Assembly: GCA_026874595.1 (NCBI GenBank)
Contig: CM049307.1
Coordinates: 57,214,870 to 57,278,869 of the forward strand
Direction: 5' to 3'
From: Sipunculus nudus
Taxonomy: Eukaryota; Annelida; Sipuncula; Golfingiida; Sipunculidae
DNA: 64,000 bases
Shown here: in pieces, positions 36,301-47,085 of the stretch
How positions within the stretch are numbered: the stretch's first letter is position 1
How the letters are laid out: each line of letters starts with the position of its first letter
Position numbers and translations under genes: made by a program
Notes under the pieces: generated by a model
Database searches by the model: none
Told to the model about the DNA's origin: nothing
Seen by the model: the letters and a program-made list of their open reading frames with translations, nothing else

Positions 36301-36588
36301 TACCAACTTCGCCATCCAGGGTCACCTACGTCCCCACGTGGCCGATCACCACGGCAACGCTCATCATCACAAAATCAGCGTTCACCATCCTCATCTCCAA
36401 GGCCACGCTCCACATCACCCAGGCAACGGTCTTCAGGACACAATTCACCACGCATGTCACAGAGGCAAGTGTTAGAGAGGTCCTCTCCTCGGCAACAATC
36501 ATATACATTGCCATCACCAAGGCAAGCTTCACAGAGATCAGCTCGTCAAAAAAACCCTCACCAGTCCACAGACAATTTCTCTTTTTGA
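25748..36588 (+). CDS. CEP15: Centrosomal protein CEP15-like (C3orf14 homolog)
   Basis: Four coding exons join in phase: 25748-25812, 30740-30863, 34678-34752 and 36241-36588, giving 203 residues. The N-terminus (WLEKEIELNQKHEEL) and the segments around NEQLLRDIQRFQNEM and NNYWAMVKNVFPVWQDEF resemble human C3orf14/CEP15, as I remember it, in order and spacing. That protein is a small centrosomal coiled-coil protein of about 128 residues. Residues 1-115 form this helical core. The last 88 residues are a Ser/Pro/Arg/Gln-rich tail with repeated SPRQ motifs that the human protein lacks. All introns are GT-AG with good consensus. The start has no in-frame ATG upstream within the exon context and sits in ACAATGT. 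Gene reality is strong; the family name rests on my alignment by eye. Confidence 0.75.
26751..27884 (-). pseudogene. Merlin (IS1016/ISXO2-like) transposase, interrupted
   Basis: The long frame (27884-26946) has a zinc-ribbon-like region (CPVC at residues 95-98, WRC at 118-120), a helix-turn-helix region (about 150-185) and a DDE-type catalytic core: D212 in EIDESK, D274 in HSDCWRAY and E311 in HTNSIE. A TAG at 26948-26946 follows two codons after that Glu. The same frame continues as WQKVKHG for 64 more residues to a stop at 26753-26751, so one in-frame stop splits an otherwise intact C-terminus. The first codon is TTG, directly after a TAG, and the upstream ATG near 27938 is in another frame. 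Terminal repeats were not located. It lies antisense in the CEP15-like intron 1. Confidence 0.85.
28358..28411 (+). repeat. tRNA-derived SINE head (A and B boxes)
   Basis: TGGCGCAGTTGG (28358-28369) matches the polymerase III A box and GGTTCGAGAC (28402-28411) the B box, 32 bp apart as in tRNA genes. No cloverleaf acceptor stem closes around them, so this is a SINE remnant and not a tRNA gene. The overlapping ORF beginning MAQLVEQW is its translation. Confidence 0.65.
29179..29229. repeat. Perfect 14-bp-arm inverted repeat
   Basis: GATCCAACTGGAGC (29179-29192) and its exact reverse complement (29216-29229) are separated by 23 bp. Confidence 0.8.
29398..29795 (+). repeat. Tandem ~254-bp duplication with internal 65-bp repeat
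   Basis: The block beginning atgagggttaattttt recurs at about 29401 and 29655. Between them a 65-bp block (ttacgcttagtgcagacaa... to ...gttctaaaatgag) is itself doubled. Within each unit agggttaattttt pairs with aaaaattaaccct as a hairpin. Confidence 0.8.
30062..30191 (+). repeat. Two tandem 65-bp units
   Basis: The unit 'ctactatgacatagaaagg' to 'ctgttctaacatgaa' is repeated at an offset of 65 bp with one or two changes. It shares the words ggacaatttctatagttg and ccccctgttcta with the 29.5-kb repeat. Confidence 0.85.
30740..30863 (+). CDS. CEP15: CEP15-like exon 2
   Basis: Acceptor ttttttcag and donor GTAACA. One base plus 41 codons, including RRQTLLQGTETYFDSQEN, all open. Predicted helical. 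Ends in phase 0. Confidence 0.85.
30905..32141 (+). repeat. Family S repeat within intron 2
   Basis: Starts near 'ctgagctatagc' and aligns with 60-470. An internal block (atacatgcca..attaggtcaacattgcat) recurs about 480 bp further on. A likely end lies at 34408-34430, 'catgacccatgggtcccttg', the same terminal phrase as at 46285 and 59378. Later insertions separate the two ends. Confidence 0.55.
32194..33011. mobile_element. pogo/Tigger-like non-autonomous transposon, 818 bp
   Basis: Ends CAGTAGAGCGC and CTCTACTG are inverted, and the similarity continues inward (tttccgaaa / ttcggaaa). TA dinucleotides flank both ends (32192-32193, 33012-33013). CAGT(A)-type ends with TA duplication fit the pogo/Tigger branch of Tc1/mariner. 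An internal 85-codon ORF (32558-32815) shows no transposase motif. Confidence 0.7.
33012..33080. repeat. (TA)n microsatellite
   Basis: TA dinucleotides directly abutting the pogo-like element. Confidence 0.95.
33144..33300. repeat. 157-bp foldback (near-perfect inverted repeat)
   Basis: The arms of about 77 bp are identical for the outer 40 bp (from actctgaagaaaaacaac) and differ by a few bases and small indels further in. Almost no loop separates them (ggttctaacc). (TA)n tracts lie outside on both sides. A transcript would form a long hairpin. It could be a foldback transposon. Confidence 0.85.
33302..33363. repeat. (TA)n microsatellite
   Basis: About 30 TA units directly after the foldback. 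Confidence 0.95.
33709..33740. repeat. (CT)n microsatellite
   Basis: Short CT dinucleotide tract in intron 2. Confidence 0.9.
34678..34752 (+). CDS. CEP15: CEP15-like exon 3
   Basis: 25 codons between the acceptor tttatcag and donor GTCAGT, phase 0 on both sides. Reads DIQRFQNEMRRETVPPVTPK then FNTLK. Confidence 0.85.
34753..36240 (+). other. Intron 3 of the CEP15-like gene
   Basis: About 1.5 kb with no exon seen. A G-run lies near 35147-35154. A weak tRNA-like phrase near 35420-35465 was not accepted. Confidence 0.6.
36241..36588 (+). CDS. CEP15: CEP15-like exon 4 (terminal, Ser/Pro/Arg tail)
   Basis: Acceptor ttattttcag, 115 codons and TGA stop at 36586-36588. The first 27 residues finish the conserved core; the rest is the SPRQ-rich tail. 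An internal AG|GCAAGT at 36463-36470 could serve as a GC-type donor (see the 38359 exon). Confidence 0.85.
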   Translation, partial: NNYWAMVKNVFPVWQDEFREYQLRHPGSPTSPRGRSPRQRSSSQNQRSPSSSPRPRSTSPRQRSSGHNSPRMSQRQVLERSSPRQQSYTLPSPRQASQRSARQKNPHQSTDNFSF

Positions 36589-38358
36589 AGTTTTCTTTCA
36601 CTTCTTTCCGCTCATTTTCATTTGAATCTTTGGTTTTGGTGTTCCTGTGGGGCACACGCATCACGCAACTAATAACGTGTATTTCTAAAACCCAAATTAA
36701 CAAACATGCACTGATACATATTGCATGCAGCCTTGTATTTTAATATGCAACTGCTATTTAACATATCCTGGACAAGATTTATCAATGGAACATTTATTGT
36801 TTAAATAGTATTCAAGAGGGAAACAATCCATATATTTTCAATAATATAAAAGCTTTCAAATTTTATTTTCCTAAATTGTAAAAGACCATTGATAGCTTGG
36901 TAAAAAGATTTCATTGATATAGAAAATCTTTAAAGAAACTAAATATTTGTAAAAATAATCATACATATTATACAGATAATAGTAAATATCAATTAGGTCA
37001 TTATTTATACCCATTCTTGAGTATATCTACACATCTAACCATTTTCCAGTATTGTCTGTAAGGTCGTCTTTTAATTGTTTAGCACATACAGCTGACACGT
37101 GAAAATAACTAAAATGTAACTGAATATGTTTAAGAGAATTTAAAAAAGTGTAGAGGCATACATTAAATGTATTGTCTAATTCAAGTACACATGACAGATA
37201 TCTTCTTAATAAGGACACCTTTTGACACTATTAGAACATTACTAAATATCATTATTACTCCTATTGTATACTTAATATCTGAAAAAAAATTTAATTCCAG
37301 CATGTGTTTGAAGCTCAGCAGTACATATTTGATGTTATCATTTTCTAGTAGTTTCTTGAAATACAGAGTTTAAATGTATATTCATTTCTAGCAGTCATGG
37401 TTAATATTATGATCCAGCTGATACAAAACAACAAATACTTGACTCTAAGTATTATCATTCAACCATTAACATAGTGCACTTAAGAGATTAACCTAAGAAA
37501 TCCCCATAATTTCTTATCAAATCCCGTTAATTAAGTTTGTGTAAGTGCCTACATGTGCGTTTCCAGCAGTATTTTAGAGATATCACTTGCATTGATCACA
37601 AAGCATTTATCATTTTCCCTGTAAAATGCTGCATGTCTGCTTTACCTGATACCAACAAAATTACATACACAGTTTGGACAACCTATGATGTGTAAGATTG
37701 GTGTGATATTTCTTACGTTCTGTATTAAACTTGGCTGTTGGTACCCATATACACTGTCATTTCTTAAGTTAGCCCCCTCTCAATTTTGGTGCTTGGTGTT
37801 TTATTGTATTTATTTCCATTTCAGCCCTTGGCTTGTTTTTGTATTTTAAAATAGAAAATACTAGTGGTGGGCATGTGCTCATATTTCATAATACCAAAGT
37901 CATCACCCCTGTACATAAAATATAATTGTCCCAAGTGTTGAATAAATGCTGCATTTCTGAACAAAGAATATGGTGGTTCCAATCAACATAATATTAACTT
38001 TCAATGGATCATTACAGAAGACTATCTTAATGGTTTAACTAACTGGCCATACAAACAAACCATATTTTAAAATCAAGGATCACCTGATATGTTTAGAGCA
38101 TTGAGAAGAATTAATATTTTCATGGTATAACATAGAAGGGAAAAAATTACCTTAGTAGAACAGTTGGCTACCCCTTTCTTTGTGATCAAGCACTTGATTA
38201 TAAAATGAAAATTGTTTTAAAAATTCATATGGGTCATACCTACCACTAGATATTATTGTTGTTTGTGTGACACTTTGTTTACATTCTGGTGATGCTAATG
38301 TTTGTATTACACTAACTTTGTTTACATCTATAACTTTGTTTTGTTTGCATGATACTAG
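36589..38358 (+). other. 3' untranslated region or alternative intron
   Basis: AT-rich with no long open frame. An AATAAA at 37941-37946 would end the four-exon transcript. If the GC donor at 36465 is used, this is instead an intron ending in the acceptor gatactag at 38358. Confidence 0.5.
37941..37946 (+). terminator. Polyadenylation signal, CEP15-like short isoform
   Basis: AATAAA 1353 bp after the stop, followed within about 30 bp by a GT-rich patch (atatggtggttcc). Confidence 0.4.
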
Positions 38359-39010
38359 ACCACCTTTGCCCCACAATAATAACTCTGCACCACCCGAGAA
38401 TGACCAACCAGCACCCCAGCACCAAAACCAAGGCACAGCCGCTGATCAGCAAGGTGATCAGTCTCAGTATCGCAATGATGAGGCTGTTCCACCAATTGAA
38501 CCATCCCCCCACCACCGAGGTGATCAGTCTCAGGATGGCAGCAACAAGGTTGTTCCACCAGCTGAATCAAATACCCAAATCCAGGGTGACAGAACTGAAC
38601 AAGAACAGGTGGCCAATAAAACCCAGTCTTCCCAGTTGCCACAGGATGTTGAACATATAGCTGTTCTGACAAATGTACAGCACCCCAGTCAAGAACCTAT
38701 GATCATTTCTTCAACCTCCCTCAATCAGCCAGATCACACGGGCTCTGTAGATGCTGTTTCAGCAGCCTCCATGAACCAATCAGATCCAGGGAATCCTGCA
38801 AGAAGATCTCGCCGCAGGGATAAAAATACCACAATCACAGCCAATCCAGAAGAAATTGCAGCTCTGTCCTCTCAGTCTACAATGGCTGCCCCAACTGGTT
38901 TTGTTGCTGGTACAGCAGACCCTGACGCTGATACACCTGCAGCACCAGTCAGAAAGAAGCGGAACAGCAGGAGAATCAGAGTCGTCAGTCAGGAGGGATC
39001 AGAGGTTTAA
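38359..39010 (+). CDS. Terminal coding exon, possible alternative 3' end of the CEP15-like gene
   Basis: Open for 216 codons to TAA (39008-39010) with clear coding composition but no usable start: its upstream extension is intron-like and begins with GTG. Acceptor gatactag ends at 38358, and the entering phase is 2. The product is Pro/Gln/Asp-rich at first, with two GDQSQ...VPP repeats, and ends with basic clusters (RRSRRR, RKKRNSRR) that could be nuclear signals. The GC donor after 36464 also leaves phase 2, making a junction Arg and a 379-residue protein. Exon 1 leaves the same phase. I recognise no domain. Confidence 0.6.
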
Positions 39011-39899
39011 TATCCAGAGTGTATTAATAAGTAAGATTCTTTAATACACAGACACAAGACCTAATATACTACTATTTCTCAAGATGTTTTGGATGTAAGC
39101 AAATCTGACTGCTGTTGATTGTTTCTTATGTTCTCTTCAACTTTGTTTCAGGGACAGCATTTAATTAATCTTTCCAGTCAAAAGATGTCATTCTTCATTA
39201 CCCTTTGTATTTTATGCTTTTTTAGATGATATTTCAGAATGCTTTTCTTAGACATCTGTACTTTATGGTCAGAACAATTGTCCAACATTGGTGTTTTCAA
39301 CAACAAAAAATATTTTATTCTATATTCAAAAGTAGACCTTCAGGTGAAAAAATTATTAACCGAATGAAATTCCTCAAATGGCCCTGTTGTTGTTCCAGTT
39401 GTGTAACAGACACAGGAAAGGTTTCTGAATATGATGCTCTCTGAATAATATTTGGTGTTAACAGCTGTTTCAACAAACCACAGCTGCCTACCTAACTCTG
39501 TTATATATCATCTTAAGATGTTTAATCTAGATCCATTTATGATTTGTTATTGTTTGAGTTTTTTTCAAAACCAACACCATTGCATGTAGTTGGCATTTAA
39601 TAATGATTAGCTCAGGTAATTAAATGATATTATGTGATATTAAAATGTCAATGATCTTTCATATCTTTGCTGTCAAACCTTTGTGCATGTCAAATATATA
39701 TTTATCTTCAGGTCAGTTGCAAGAAAATAGATAACATTCTGATGCTGAATAAGTGCATGGAAAAAGTACATTCTTATTTAACTGTCTCTATTTTAGATGA
39801 AATAATAACAAATTAATGTAATACTCTGATATAAATCACATATGTTCATGCATACCTTAGTTTAAGCGGGTAAAATGCCCCCTGATAAAAATAGTAAAA
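39011..39899. other. Probable 3' untranslated region and spacer
   Basis: No AATAAA was found; an ATTAAA at 39619-39624 is the best polyadenylation candidate. ORF 39226-39444 is unsupported. Confidence 0.4.
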
Positions 39900-40700
39900 T
39901 GTTTTATTGTTTCCCCCAAAACAGAGAAATCCTCCGTTACCGCTGGGCGGAATTTTACGAAACCCAGGATTATGATCGGGTCACATGTGAACTGCTGTGC
40001 CCCGATATTGTTTTGACCTCTGACCTTTCCTCTGTGCTCTGCGTCCATTTGTGCGTCTGTGTTCACACATTAACCTCTGGACTCGTTTGACCGATCGGGC
40101 TAAAAATTTTACTTTATAACATACACTAAAAATAGTGGCGCCACCTGCAACCATTTTTGAACTGCTTCCATCTGTTCATCTGCCTTGGGATAAAATTACT
40201 CATATCTCTGCATTGGTTGGACTTATCCACCTGAAATTAAGCAGGTTTATACATCCTGGATAGCTTTCTGGAGTTTGTGGCAGGTGGCGCCACCTACATT
40301 TATGTTTACGCAGCAGACATTCAGGCTTATATCTCAGGACTGGTTTGACATATTCCCCTGAAATTTTGCATGTGTATAGATCTTACATAGCTCTTAATCA
40401 TACACAAGATTGGCGGCGCCACCTGCCACCATTTTTGCACAGCGTCCTTCTGTTTGTCTGCTGTCGGATAAAATCACTCATATACAAGTAGTGGTTTGAC
40501 TTATCTGCCTAAAATTTTGCATATGTATACAACTTGGACAGCTTTCTGGATTTTGTGGTAGGTGGCGCAACCTACATACACATTTCAGCTGCAGACATTC
40601 ATGCTAATATGCAACACACCTCACTCTATTTTCCCTTGCCACTCAATCAATGCCTCACTTCACCCGTTGCACTCTGATTTAGGCTTGTCGACTACCCGTA
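39900..40700 (+). repeat. Tandem ~275-bp units with GGCGCC palindrome
   Basis: Two units, about 40135-40410 and 40411-40700. They repeat the order gcgccacctgc, accatttttg, gtctgc, gataaaat(t/c)act, tggac/tgac tta, and agctttctgga.tttgtgg, then a second gcgccacc or gcgcaacc. The 14-bp AGGTGGCGCCACCT near 40287 is a perfect palindrome. The layout resembles the 340-bp array at 42.6 kb. Confidence 0.65.
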
Positions 40701-42599
40701 TTCTAGTTTCATTATATGATATGTTGAGTTTATATATGTGTTTTTATTCATATTTATATATTTCATGCTTTATAGGTAAATACAGATCTGTGATAACGAT
40801 AATTCCATCTATAGAATTGTATAAAATTTACAAATCATGACAGTGGTTTTGATTTCCGCTATTTAATTTGATCAGAATTGGTCACTCTGTATGTTGATTT
40901 TTAAAATTAAAAATAAAAAAAATCCTATAAGTTCATCTTATTATTTATTTATGATTCAATATAAGTCACTAGACTATGTTAGTGGAGTGCAGTTGTAATA
41001 GTTTTAGAACATTGACGTATGAGTGTCAATTCCCCAGTTCGCAAAATATTCTAGTACATTTTTGCTCACCGACTTAAATTTATGTTCTTCAGTCCGTTAA
41101 AAGGGCACACAATAACTGTAAGACGCAGCAAGATCTCTAGATGTTTGCAGGGCTTGATAGGTCCTCTATGGAAACCTCAGATCATGTCCGTGTAACCTAT
41201 ATTTATATTTGCTGCAGTCAGGCAGCGTTGACATATAGTAAACACTGATCAAGCATATCACATAAATGGAGTCCGTACGTGGCGGACTATATTTATATAT
41301 GCACGGAGTTATTTGGCAAAAACACGTTTGAAAAATGTGAAGATAACGTCTTTCGGAGTAAAATATGTATCATGCGCTTCCAAGTTTGTGTTGTACCATA
41401 TCATTGTTCGCGGTTCCGTCGATTTAATTTCTTAAAAAAAAAATGGCAATTAAATGTTGTTACGAATTTTACACATATGCCAGGAAAGGCTGTACAGCTC
41501 CCTGCACAACAGATAACAGGAATATTTTCAATCGTTACCACCGGTATGCAGATAGATGAATATGGGTGGCGCCACCTATGTTAGACTTCAGCTGAAGATG
41601 AATTCCAATGTGGCGTACGGTTTTATTTCATTGTTACCAGCTGATATGGACAACTATGCACAGGGTGAATGTAAGACCCCTAAGGTTCACTTTTCGAGAA
41701 TGACAGATCACGGTAGTTATTCTGAACTTTAACAGGAAACAAATCACAAACAGGCTCTGGATGATTTTTCTTCGTACCTCAAATAACATATATAACTAAA
41801 GCCCACATTATGTGATTTCCGCCCTGTACGTATAATATTGTAGGCTCTGGGCCACAAGTTCGTCAAAATGCCTTGTTCTATAGACGATTCATAGATACCA
41901 TCAATTCGATTCGAAGAAAGCTGGATACATGTATAAGTTGTCTAAGAACATACTCAAATATCCACCAATTTCGTACCTTTCGTCCAAAAATACTTTTGTT
42001 TATGGTATTATCACCAAAAATACAATTTCTTATTTCTAATGAAAAAGATTATCAGTATAATGAAAATAATAAGATAATAATAATATTATTATTATAATTA
42101 TTATCATTATTGTTATTATTATTATAATTTTTTTGGAGGTGTCGTGTAACCCTCTAAAGAATCATCGCTCTATAGAAATATTACGTGTTGTCTTGTATGT
42201 TATTGCTGTCTACCTTTATGGTGGATATAAAAAGAAAACGAATCAATAAACAAAGTGTCTTTTCTGTTATGAGAAGCTTTTGTGATTGTTTGCAAATTAA
42301 TTTGAAATTTGAAATTAAATGCACACATAGTTTTACTATTTATTTGATTCAGCTGTCATAATTTGAATATAGAAACGATAACCTAGATTAAAGTCAGAGT
42401 ACGTCATTCATTTATAATATATTGGTTTAATAAATATCAATAAATATTAATATATATCATTTAAGCTCTCAAACTATTTGAGAATTAAGGGAATGTTCCT
42501 AAATGCCCTTTCATTGAGTACACACAGGTGTGTCAAGGCACCTGAAACTGACAAATCGGAACGTTATTCCTTGTAAGTTTCCGTGTCACAGCTGGTATC
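40701..42599. other. Gene-free stretch
   Basis: Contains one more GGTGGCGCCACC near 41566, in the same repeat context. ORF 41279-41584 (101 codons) has no domain, splice or compositional support. Confidence 0.45.
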
Positions 42600-45500
42600 G
42601 ACCAGGGATCACCTTTTGTCCGTCGTCCGTCCGGCCGTCTGGCCGTCCGGGCGTCTGTCCGTTAACAGGGCACAAATCGTAACCGCTAGAACTGGAATCT
42701 TCTTACTTGACATCCTGGGAGGTCCATGAAAAATCTCCTTGGAAACCAGAAATTAGGTCTCTGTTACCCATATCCTTTGAGCTATGGGGCCCCAAATTAC
42801 CCCCCAGAAAAGTCAAAAATTTCATACAAAAACTTCAATATCTCATTAACTACTTGACTGATGGTCATGATTTTTGGCATACATATTGATCATGAGAGGT
42901 TCCATCAGTTCCTGAAGACTGGTGGCGCCACCTGTATTTTTCGATTTTTTACGATTTTTTTTCTCTATTTTTGAGACCTTTAAAAATGTGAACATCTGTT
43001 AACAAGGCACAAATCGTAACGACTGGACTTAGAATCTTCATTCTCGACACACTGAGAGACCTATGAAAAGTCTCCACGGAAACCAGAAATTAGGTCTCTG
43101 TTACCCATACCCTTCCAGCTATGGGGCCCCAAACTACCCCCCAGAAAAGTAAAAAAATTCATACAAAAACTTCAATATCTCATTAAATACTTGACTGATG
43201 GTCATGATTTTTGGCATACATATTGATCATGAGAGGTTCCATCAGTTCTTGAAGACTGGTGGCGCCACCTGTATCGTTCAATTTTTTACGAATTTTTTTC
43301 TCTATTTTTGAGACCTTTCAAAATGTAAACATCTGTTAACAAGGCACAAATCGTAAAGACTGGACCTAGAATCTAAATTATTGACACACTGTGAGGTCCA
43401 TGAAAAATTTCCTTGGAAACCAGAAATTAGGTCTCTGTTAAACCATATTCTTCGAGCTATGGGGCCCTTAAGTACCCCCCCCCCCCCCGAGTAGTCAAAA
43501 ATTTCATACAAAAACTTCAATATCTCAATAACTACATCACTGATGGTCATGATTTTTGGCATACATATTGATCAAGAGAGGTTCCATCAGTTCCTGCAGA
43601 CTTGTGGCGCCACCTGTATTGTTCGATTTTTTACGATTTTTTCCTCTATTTTTGAGACCTTTAAGGATGCTGTCATCTGTTAACGTGGCACAAATCATAA
43701 AAACTGGACCTAGAATCTTCATTCTCAACACACTGAGAGACCTATAAAAAGTCTCCATGGAAACCAGAAATTAGGTCTCTGTTACCCATATTCTTCGAGC
43801 TATGGAGCCCCAAATTACCCCCAAGAAAAGTAAAAAATTTCATACAAAAACTTCAATATCTCATTAACTACTTGACTGATGGTCATGATTTGTGGCATAA
43901 CTATTGATCATGAGATGTGTCATCACTTCCTGCAGACTGGTTGTGCCACCTTTATCGTTCGTTTTTTTACGATTTTTTCCTCTATTTTTGAGACCTTTAA
44001 GGATGCTGTCATCTGTTAGCATGGCACAAATCGTAACGACTTGACCTAGAATCTTCATTCTTGACACACTTAGAGGTCCATGAAAAATATCCTTGGAAAC
44101 CAGAAATTAGGTCTCTGTTAACCATATCCTTCGAGCTATTGGGCCCCAAAGTACCCCCCCCCCCCCTCCCCAGAGTAGACAAAAATTTCATACAAAAACT
44201 TCAATATCTCAATAACTACATCACTGATGGTCATGATTTTTGGCATACATATTGATTATGAGATGTTCCATCAGTTCCTGCAGACTTGTGGCGCCACCTG
44301 TATTGTTCGATTTTTTACGATTTTTCCTCTGTTTTTGAGACCTTTAAGGATGCTGTCATCTGTTAAAGTGGCACAAATCATAATGAATGGACCTAGAATC
44401 TTCATTCTCGACATACTAAGAGACCTATGAAAAGTCTCCATGGAAACCAAAATTAGGTCTCTGTTACCCATATTCTTCGAGCTATGGAGCCCTAAAGTAT
44501 CCCCAAGAAAAGTAAAAAATTTCATACAAAAACTTCAATATCTCATTAACTACTTGACTGATGGTCATGATTTGTGGCATAACTATTGATCATGAGATGT
44601 GTCATCTGTTCCTGCAGACTGGTGGCGCCACCTGTATCGTTCGATTTTTTACGATTTTTTCCTCTATTTTTGAGACCTTTAAGGATGCTGTCATCTGTTA
44701 GCATGGCACAAATCGTAACGACTGGACCTAGAATCTTCATTCTTGACACACTAGAAGACCTATGAAAAGTCTCCATGGAACCAGAAATAAGGTCTCTGTT
44801 ACCCATATCCTTCGAGCTATGGGGCCCCAAAGTACCCCCCCAGAGTAGTCAAAAATTTCATACAAAAACTTCAATATCTCAATAACTACATCACTGATGG
44901 TCATGATTTTTGGCATACATATTGATCAAGAGGTGTTCCATCAGTTCCTGCAGACTGGTGGCACAACCTGTATTTGTTCCGGTTTTTTTTTTTACGAATT
45001 TTTTTTTTCTTTTTTCGAGACCTTTGAAAAAGTGGTCATCTGTTAACAGGGCACAAATCATAAAAACTGGACCTAGAATCTTCATTCTTGACATGCAGGG
45101 AGGCTCATAAAAAGTCTCTTTGGAAACCTGAAATTAGGTCTCTGTTACCCATAACCTTTGAGCTATGGGGCTCCGAAGTACCCCCCAGAATAATGGAAAA
45201 TTTGATACAAAAGCTCAAGTATCTAAACAACTATTGCAGTGATCACCATGATTTTTTGCATGGATATTGATCATGGAATGTGTCATATTTTTCTGCAGTA
45301 TGGTGGCGCCACCTGTATTTTTTTTAATTTTTACGAATTTTTTTCTCTATTTTTGAGACCTCATAAGATGCGGTCATCTGTTAACATGGCACAAATCGTA
45401 ACAACTGGACCTAGAATCTTCTCTCTTGACATGCAAGGACGGTCATAAAAAGTCTATATGGAAACCTGATACAAGGTCTCTGTTACTGATATCCTTTTAG

Positions 45501-46312
45501 CTATGAGGCTCGGAAGTTCCTCCCAGAATAATGCAAAAATTGATACAATAACTTATGCATTGATCACCATGATTGTCTACATTTGTATTGATAATGGCTT
45601 GTTTCATCAGTTTCTGTAGACTGGTGGTGCCACCTGAATTTTGATTTTTTAATAATTTTTTTCTTGATTTTTGAGACCTTTAAACATTTGGTCATCTGTT
45701 AACAGACCACAAATCATAATGACTTGACCTAGAATCTTCTTTCTTAACATGCAGGGAGATCCATGAAACATCTTGGAAACCTGAAATTAGGTCTCTGTTA
45801 CCCATATCCTTCATGCTCTGGGGCTCCGAAGTACTCCCCAGAGTAAAGATTTGGTCATCTGTTAACAGAGCACAAATTATAATGACTTGACCTAGAATCT
45901 CCTTTCTTGATATGCTGGGAGGCCCCTGAAAAGTCTCCTCGTGCACCTGAAATTACATCTCTGTTACCCATATCCTTCATCCTATGCGGCTTTGAAATAC
46001 CCCCCAGAATAAACATTTGGTCATCTGTTAACAGGGCACAAATCATAATAACTGGACCTAGAATTTTATTTTTTGACATGATGGGAGACCCCTGAAAAGT
46101 CATCTTGTAAACCTTGAAAATAGGTGTCTGTTACCCATATCCTTCATGCTAAAGAGCTCCATAGTACCCCAATGAATATTGGATGATTTTATACAAAAGG
46201 TCAAGTTTGGAAAAAGTATTTCATTCAAATTTGACATTCAGATGATAAAATTACTTTTGTCAATGTCTTCCTGGTCAGCTGAGCGTCATGACCCCTGGGT
46301 CACTTGTTTAAT
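42600..46312 (+). repeat. Tandem array of ~340-bp units (family S)
   Basis: A gtta(a/g) landmark followed by gcacaaatc occurs at 42661, 42998, 43335, 43679, 44015, 44362, 44697, 45042, 45380 and 45698 (spacing 318-347), then at 45861 and 46027 (half units of about 165). Each full unit carries 'ggacctagaatctt', 'aaattaggtctctgttac', 'gagctatgg', a C-run of variable length, 'atggtcatgatttttggcat' and usually GGTGGCGCCACCTG. The array starts after cgtccgtccgg-type sequence and ends with 'gcgtcatgacccctgggtca'. Overlapping short ORFs on both strands are repeat by-products. Confidence 0.9.
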
Positions 46313-46888
46313 TTTATTACATGTTTTATGGTTCCAGAAAGATCACATTAAACGATTTTTATTGAGAAGTGAACCATGAATTAAAAAAAAGATATTAAAC
46401 GAGAATCATGCTGTATTATAAATGGTGTTTATAGTCTCAGAAGTCCGGACTCCCCCCCCCCCTTTTTCATCAGAAACAACCGTTTTTAAGGGCTTCAGAC
46501 AAAATTTTGCCGCCTGGACCCCCCTTTTTACAGACGTGAGGACCATTTTTAGGGTTTTCAGCCAGGGAAAACAGCCTGATGTCCCACCTGATTACCATTA
46601 TTGACAAAGAACTACATTGTATATCTAAATGTTGTTGGTCAGACGTTTAGTGTTTAAGATATTCTAGAAATATTATGTTCAATCAAAATGAGATTTACAT
46701 TCACTGAGAGACGCCTAGCGGCCTAGTCATAAATTTGTAACCACATAACGACCTGTGCTATCCGTGTCTTTTCCGCTGAGGCATGCACCTGGCTGGACTT
46801 GTCGGACAAATATGTTGCGGCAGGTTCTACAATTAATTTACATTCGGCCCATTGACCGTAATATCCATCCAGCAGAGATATATCAGAG
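46313..46888. other. Spacer with a partial short transposon
   Basis: 46440-46570 resembles the interior of the element at 46889-47085 (tccggactccccc, then aacaacc.tttttaagg, then ttttgccgcctggacc), lacking clean ends. Confidence 0.5.
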
Positions 46889-47085
46889 CAGAAGCGGATC
46901 CAGGGGGGGGGTCCAGGGGGTCCGGACCCCCCCTTTTTCACCCGAAGCAACCTTTTTTAAGGGGTTTTGGACGTAATTTTGCGGCGTGGACCCCCCCTTT
47001 CCAGACCTGATGACCTTTTTTTAGGAATTTCATTAGTCCTCCTGGGTTGGACCCCCCCTTTTCCTAAATCCTGGATCCGCCCCTG
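46889..47085. mobile_element. Short CAGGGGCGGATCC-end MITE, copy 1
   Basis: Inverted ends CAGAAGCGGATCCAGG and CCTGGATCCGCCCCTG, 197 bp, G/C-run rich and non-coding. CAGNGGCGGATCC ends are typical of hAT (Tip100/Zaphod-like) non-autonomous elements. A clear 8-bp target duplication was not found. Related copies lie at 46440-46570 (partial) and 61028-61215. Confidence 0.65.

Noticed and set aside
36326-36703. 125-codon minus-strand ORF over exon 4
   Set aside because: Antisense shadow of the SPRQ-coding repeats.
38152-38672. Minus-strand ORFs (94, 67, 105 codons) over the 38359 exon
   Set aside because: Antisense shadows of the coding strand.
41279-41584. 101-codon ORF
   Set aside because: No domain, splice signals or composition contrast; ends inside a GGTGGCGCCACC repeat region.
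42707-46103. Many similar 60-94-codon ORFs on both strands
   Set aside because: They recur at the 340-bp period, on both strands, with stops at shared places; products of the repeat.
42600-46312. CRISPR-like regular spacing
   Set aside because: Units are ~340 bp without short repeat/unique spacer structure, and the DNA is eukaryotic.
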